Source: CAVSUR01 sp963846005 (GTDB lineage Bacteria; Actinomycetota; Actinomycetes; Streptosporangiales; Streptosporangiaceae). Taken from it: a DNA stretch of 64,000 nucleotides. Below the pieces are notes generated by a model. That model searched no databases. It was not told where the DNA came from and saw only the letters and a list, made by a program, of their open reading frames with translations. Location of the stretch: NCBI GenBank assembly GCA_963846005.1, contig CAWJUH010000003.1, positions 930,001 through 994,000 of the forward strand, in the 5' to 3' direction. Shown here piece after piece: positions 62,175 to 64,000 of this stretch; the stretch's first letter is position 1; every line of letters starts with the position of its first letter. A program made the translations under genes and the position numbers.

Positions 62175-63299
62175 CTAGGAGACGTGCCAGGTGTCGTTGC
62201 CGGCCAGCAGCGCGGCCAGGTCGCCGTCGCCCTGGTCCTGGCGGGCCTTCTCGATCTGGGCCGACATCAGCTCGTCGTAGCTGTCCCGCGGCGCCTGCCG
62301 GAACAGGCCGATGGGCGTGTGCGCGAGGTCCGAGCTGTCCAGCCGGGACAGCGCGAACGCGTACGACGGGTCGGCGGCGTGCGCGTCGTGGGTCAGCAGC
62401 GACTCCGGGTCCGCCCCGGCCACGTCCGCGGCCTCCAGCGAGCCGTAGCGGCCGAACCGCAGGCCGCGCTGGCCGTCGGCGCCGAACCTGATCGGCTCGC
62501 CGTGCGCCAGCCGGATCACGTGCTCGTCCCGCTCGCCCGGCGCGGTGACCGGGGTGAAGGCGTCGTCGTTGAAGATCGGGCAGTTCTGGAAGATCTCCAC
62601 GAACGCGGTGCCCCGGTGGTCGGCGGCGGCGCGCAGGACGCCGGTCAGGTGCTTGCGGTCGGAGTCGATGGTGCGGGCCACGAAGCTCGCCTCCGCGCCG
62701 AGCGCGAGCGAGATCGGGTTGAACGGGGTGTCCAGCGAGCCGAACGGCGTCGACTTGGTGACCTTGCCCTGCTCCGAGGTCGGTGAGTACTGACCCTTGG
62801 TCAGGCCGTAGATCCGGTTGTTGAACAGCAGGATCTTGATGTTCACGTTGCGCCGCAGCGCGTGGATCAGGTGATTGCCGCCGATCGACAGCGCGTCGCC
62901 GTCCCCGGTGATCACCCACACCGACAGGTCGGGCCGGGACGCGGCCAGGCCGGTGGCGATCGCCGGTGCGCGGCCGTGGATCGAGTGCATGCCGTAGCTG
63001 TTGACGTAGTACGGCAGCCGGGACGAGCAGCCGATGCCGGAGATGATGACGAGGTTCTCCCGCGGGATCTCCAGCTCGGGCAGGAAGGCCTGGAACGCGG
63101 CGAGGATGGCGTAGTCACCGCAGCCCGGGCACCAGCGCACCTCCTGGTCGGACTTGAAGTCCTTCGCGGTCTGCTTCTCGTCGGCGTGCGGCACCAGCGT
63201 CAGCGAGGCCGGCCGGCGCGGGCCGGACGCCTGCTCGATGTCGGCCGGGCCGCCGCGGCGCGCGGCCCCGGCGTTCTCGGGGCGGGCCTGCTCAGACAT
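62175..63299 (-). CDS. korB: 2-oxoacid:ferredoxin oxidoreductase subunit beta
   Basis: Thiamine-diphosphate-binding subunit, 374 aa, probably of 2-oxoglutarate:ferredoxin oxidoreductase, making succinyl-CoA and reduced ferredoxin. Landmarks: VRWCPGCGDYAILAAFQ (~54-70) with cluster Cys ligands, SGIGCSSRLPYYVNSYGMHSIHGRA, the TPP-binding VWVITGDGDALSIGGNHL (~127-144) and FNNRIYGLTKGQYSPTSEQG. Overlaps the korA stop by 8 nt. The A/B pair without gamma and delta subunits is the actinobacterial form. Confidence 0.94.
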   Translation of the reverse strand: MSEQARPENAGAARRGGPADIEQASGPRRPASLTLVPHADEKQTAKDFKSDQEVRWCPGCGDYAILAAFQAFLPELEIPRENLVIISGIGCSSRLPYYVNSYGMHSIHGRAPAIATGLAASRPDLSVWVITGDGDALSIGGNHLIHALRRNVNIKILLFNNRIYGLTKGQYSPTSEQGKVTKSTPFGSLDTPFNPISLALGAEASFVARTIDSDRKHLTGVLRAAADHRGTAFVEIFQNCPIFNDDAFTPVTAPGERDEHVIRLAHGEPIRFGADGQRGLRFGRYGSLEAADVAGADPESLLTHDAHAADPSYAFALSRLDSSDLAHTPIGLFRQAPRDSYDELMSAQIEKARQDQGDGDLAALLAGNDTWHVS

Positions 63300-64000
63300 T
63301 GGCGATCACATCCTGGATGACCCCGGCCAGCTCGGCGGCCTGGAACGGCAGCCCGCGGACCCGGTTGTAAGAGATGACGTCGGCGAGGTAGCGGCCGCGC
63401 AGCAGCAGCGCGAGCTGGCCGAGGTTGATCTCGGGCACCAGCACCTTGTCGTAGCCGGTCAGCACCTCGCCGAGGTTGGCCGGGAACGGGCACAGGTGCC
63501 GCAGGTGGGCCTGGGCCACCGAGCCGCCGGCCACCCGGACCTGCCGCACGGCGGCGCCGATCGAGCCGTACGTCGAGCCCCAGCCGAGGACCAGCACCCG
63601 CGCGTCGCCGTCGGGGTCGTCGACCTCCAGCGGCGGGATGTCGGCGGCGATGCCGTCGATCTTGGCCTGGCGCAGCCGGACCATGCGGTCATGGTTGTCG
63701 CCGTCGTAGGAGATCGTGCCGGCCCCGTCGGCCTTCTCGATGCCGCCGATCCGGTGCTCAAGGCCCGGCGTGCCCGGGATGGCCCACGGCCGGGCCAGCG
63801 TCTTCGGGTCCCGCTCGAACGGCTGGAACTCCTCGGCGCCGTCGTGCTGGCCGCGCACCGCGAACCTGAATTCGTTGCGCAGCCGGGCCAGGCCGCTCAC
63901 GTCCGGCACCCGCCACGGCTCCGAGCCGTTGGCCAGGTACCCGTCGGACAGGATGATCACCGGCGTGCGGTACTTCACCGCGATCCGCACCGCCTCGATC
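63292..64000 (-). CDS. korA: 2-oxoacid:ferredoxin oxidoreductase subunit alpha, partial
   Basis: Open to the right edge of the window: the frame reads EAVRIAVKYRTPVIILSDGYLANGSEPWR from the first bases, so the start and the N-terminal gamma-domain part are outside. Visible are the pyrimidine-binding and C-terminal domains, including VLVLGWGSTYGSIGAAVRQ, LRHLCPFPANLGEVL, VLVPEINLGQLALLLRGRYLADV and YNRVRGLPFQAAEL. It is translated ahead of korB with an 8-nt overlap. The protein reduces ferredoxin, which in some actinobacteria feeds back into respiration. Confidence 0.94.
   Translation of the reverse strand, partial: IEAVRIAVKYRTPVIILSDGYLANGSEPWRVPDVSGLARLRNEFRFAVRGQHDGAEEFQPFERDPKTLARPWAIPGTPGLEHRIGGIEKADGAGTISYDGDNHDRMVRLRQAKIDGIAADIPPLEVDDPDGDARVLVLGWGSTYGSIGAAVRQVRVAGGSVAQAHLRHLCPFPANLGEVLTGYDKVLVPEINLGQLALLLRGRYLADVISYNRVRGLPFQAAELAGVIQDVIANV

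Noticed and set aside
1..64000. tRNA or rRNA genes, CRISPR arrays, insertion sequences, integrases or phage genes
   Set aside because: None was recognised on either strand. The only tandem arrays are the 7-nt repeat and the PGPQHD repeat, neither of which has CRISPR repeat-spacer structure.

Overview
The window is very GC-rich, uses many GTG and TTG starts, packs its operons with 4-nt ATGA/GTGA overlaps, and carries actinobacterial hallmarks: a SARP-type regulator, a long L25/Ctc protein, menaquinone genes, an exact Rex operator and an actinobacterial-type c-di-AMP riboswitch. It comes from a high-GC Actinomycetota chromosome. The genus cannot be fixed from the sequence alone; a Streptosporangiales-like lineage would fit.

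Layout. (1) 1-8215 is mostly housekeeping: a partial DNA-binding protein with a homing-endonuclease-like look (minus strand), glmU-prs, a large SARP/NB-ARC/TPR regulator, a tiny PGPQHD-repeat protein, rplY and pth. (2) 8460-13076 (+) is an operon that begins with a polyprenyl-phosphate sugar-1-phosphate transferase and continues with cysQ, cysD and cysN, so glycan priming sits with sulfate activation and PAP removal. (3) 13142-34769 is a Wzx/Wzy-type polysaccharide locus with two GH26-like proteins, two secreted beta-propeller proteins, three glycosyltransferases (GT4, GT2, WecG/TagA), three sulfotransferases, a kinase-like protein, a PAP2-like protein, a flippase, a polymerase/ligase, a DUF3048 lipoprotein and a Wzz-like chain-length protein. 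With region 2 this reads as a locus for a sulfated extracellular polysaccharide. The first GH26-like gene is preceded by a c-di-AMP riboswitch. (4) 35349-38311 holds an S9 peptidase and a small secreted protein of unknown function, separated by a strong bidirectional terminator. (5) 38889-58470 is the respiratory block: menG, menJ-like, nuoA-N and a polyprenyl diphosphate synthase. An exact Rex operator lies in front of menJ-nuo. (6) 58528-64000 holds an IclR regulator, msrA, a methyltransferase, a serine hydrolase and korB plus partial korA (2-oxoacid:ferredoxin oxidoreductase).

How the genes work together. CysDN makes APS and CysQ removes the PAP left by the sulfotransferases. The priming transferase loads the lipid carrier, glycosyltransferases build and sulfotransferases decorate the repeat unit, and Wzx, Wzy and Wzz export and polymerise it. 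No APS kinase (cysC) is seen, so PAPS synthesis must be completed elsewhere. In the respiratory block, polyprenyl synthase, MenG and MenJ make and saturate menaquinone, the electron acceptor of NuoA-N, under probable NADH/NAD control by Rex.

Sequence quality. Several otherwise well-conserved genes carry single-base frameshifts: nuoF (five +1), nuoG, nuoB end, nuoJ end, the second propeller gene and the second GH26-like gene. GlmU lacks its acetyltransferase core. The conserved residues around these lesions are intact, so assembly or sequencing error is the leading explanation, but reads are needed to decide.
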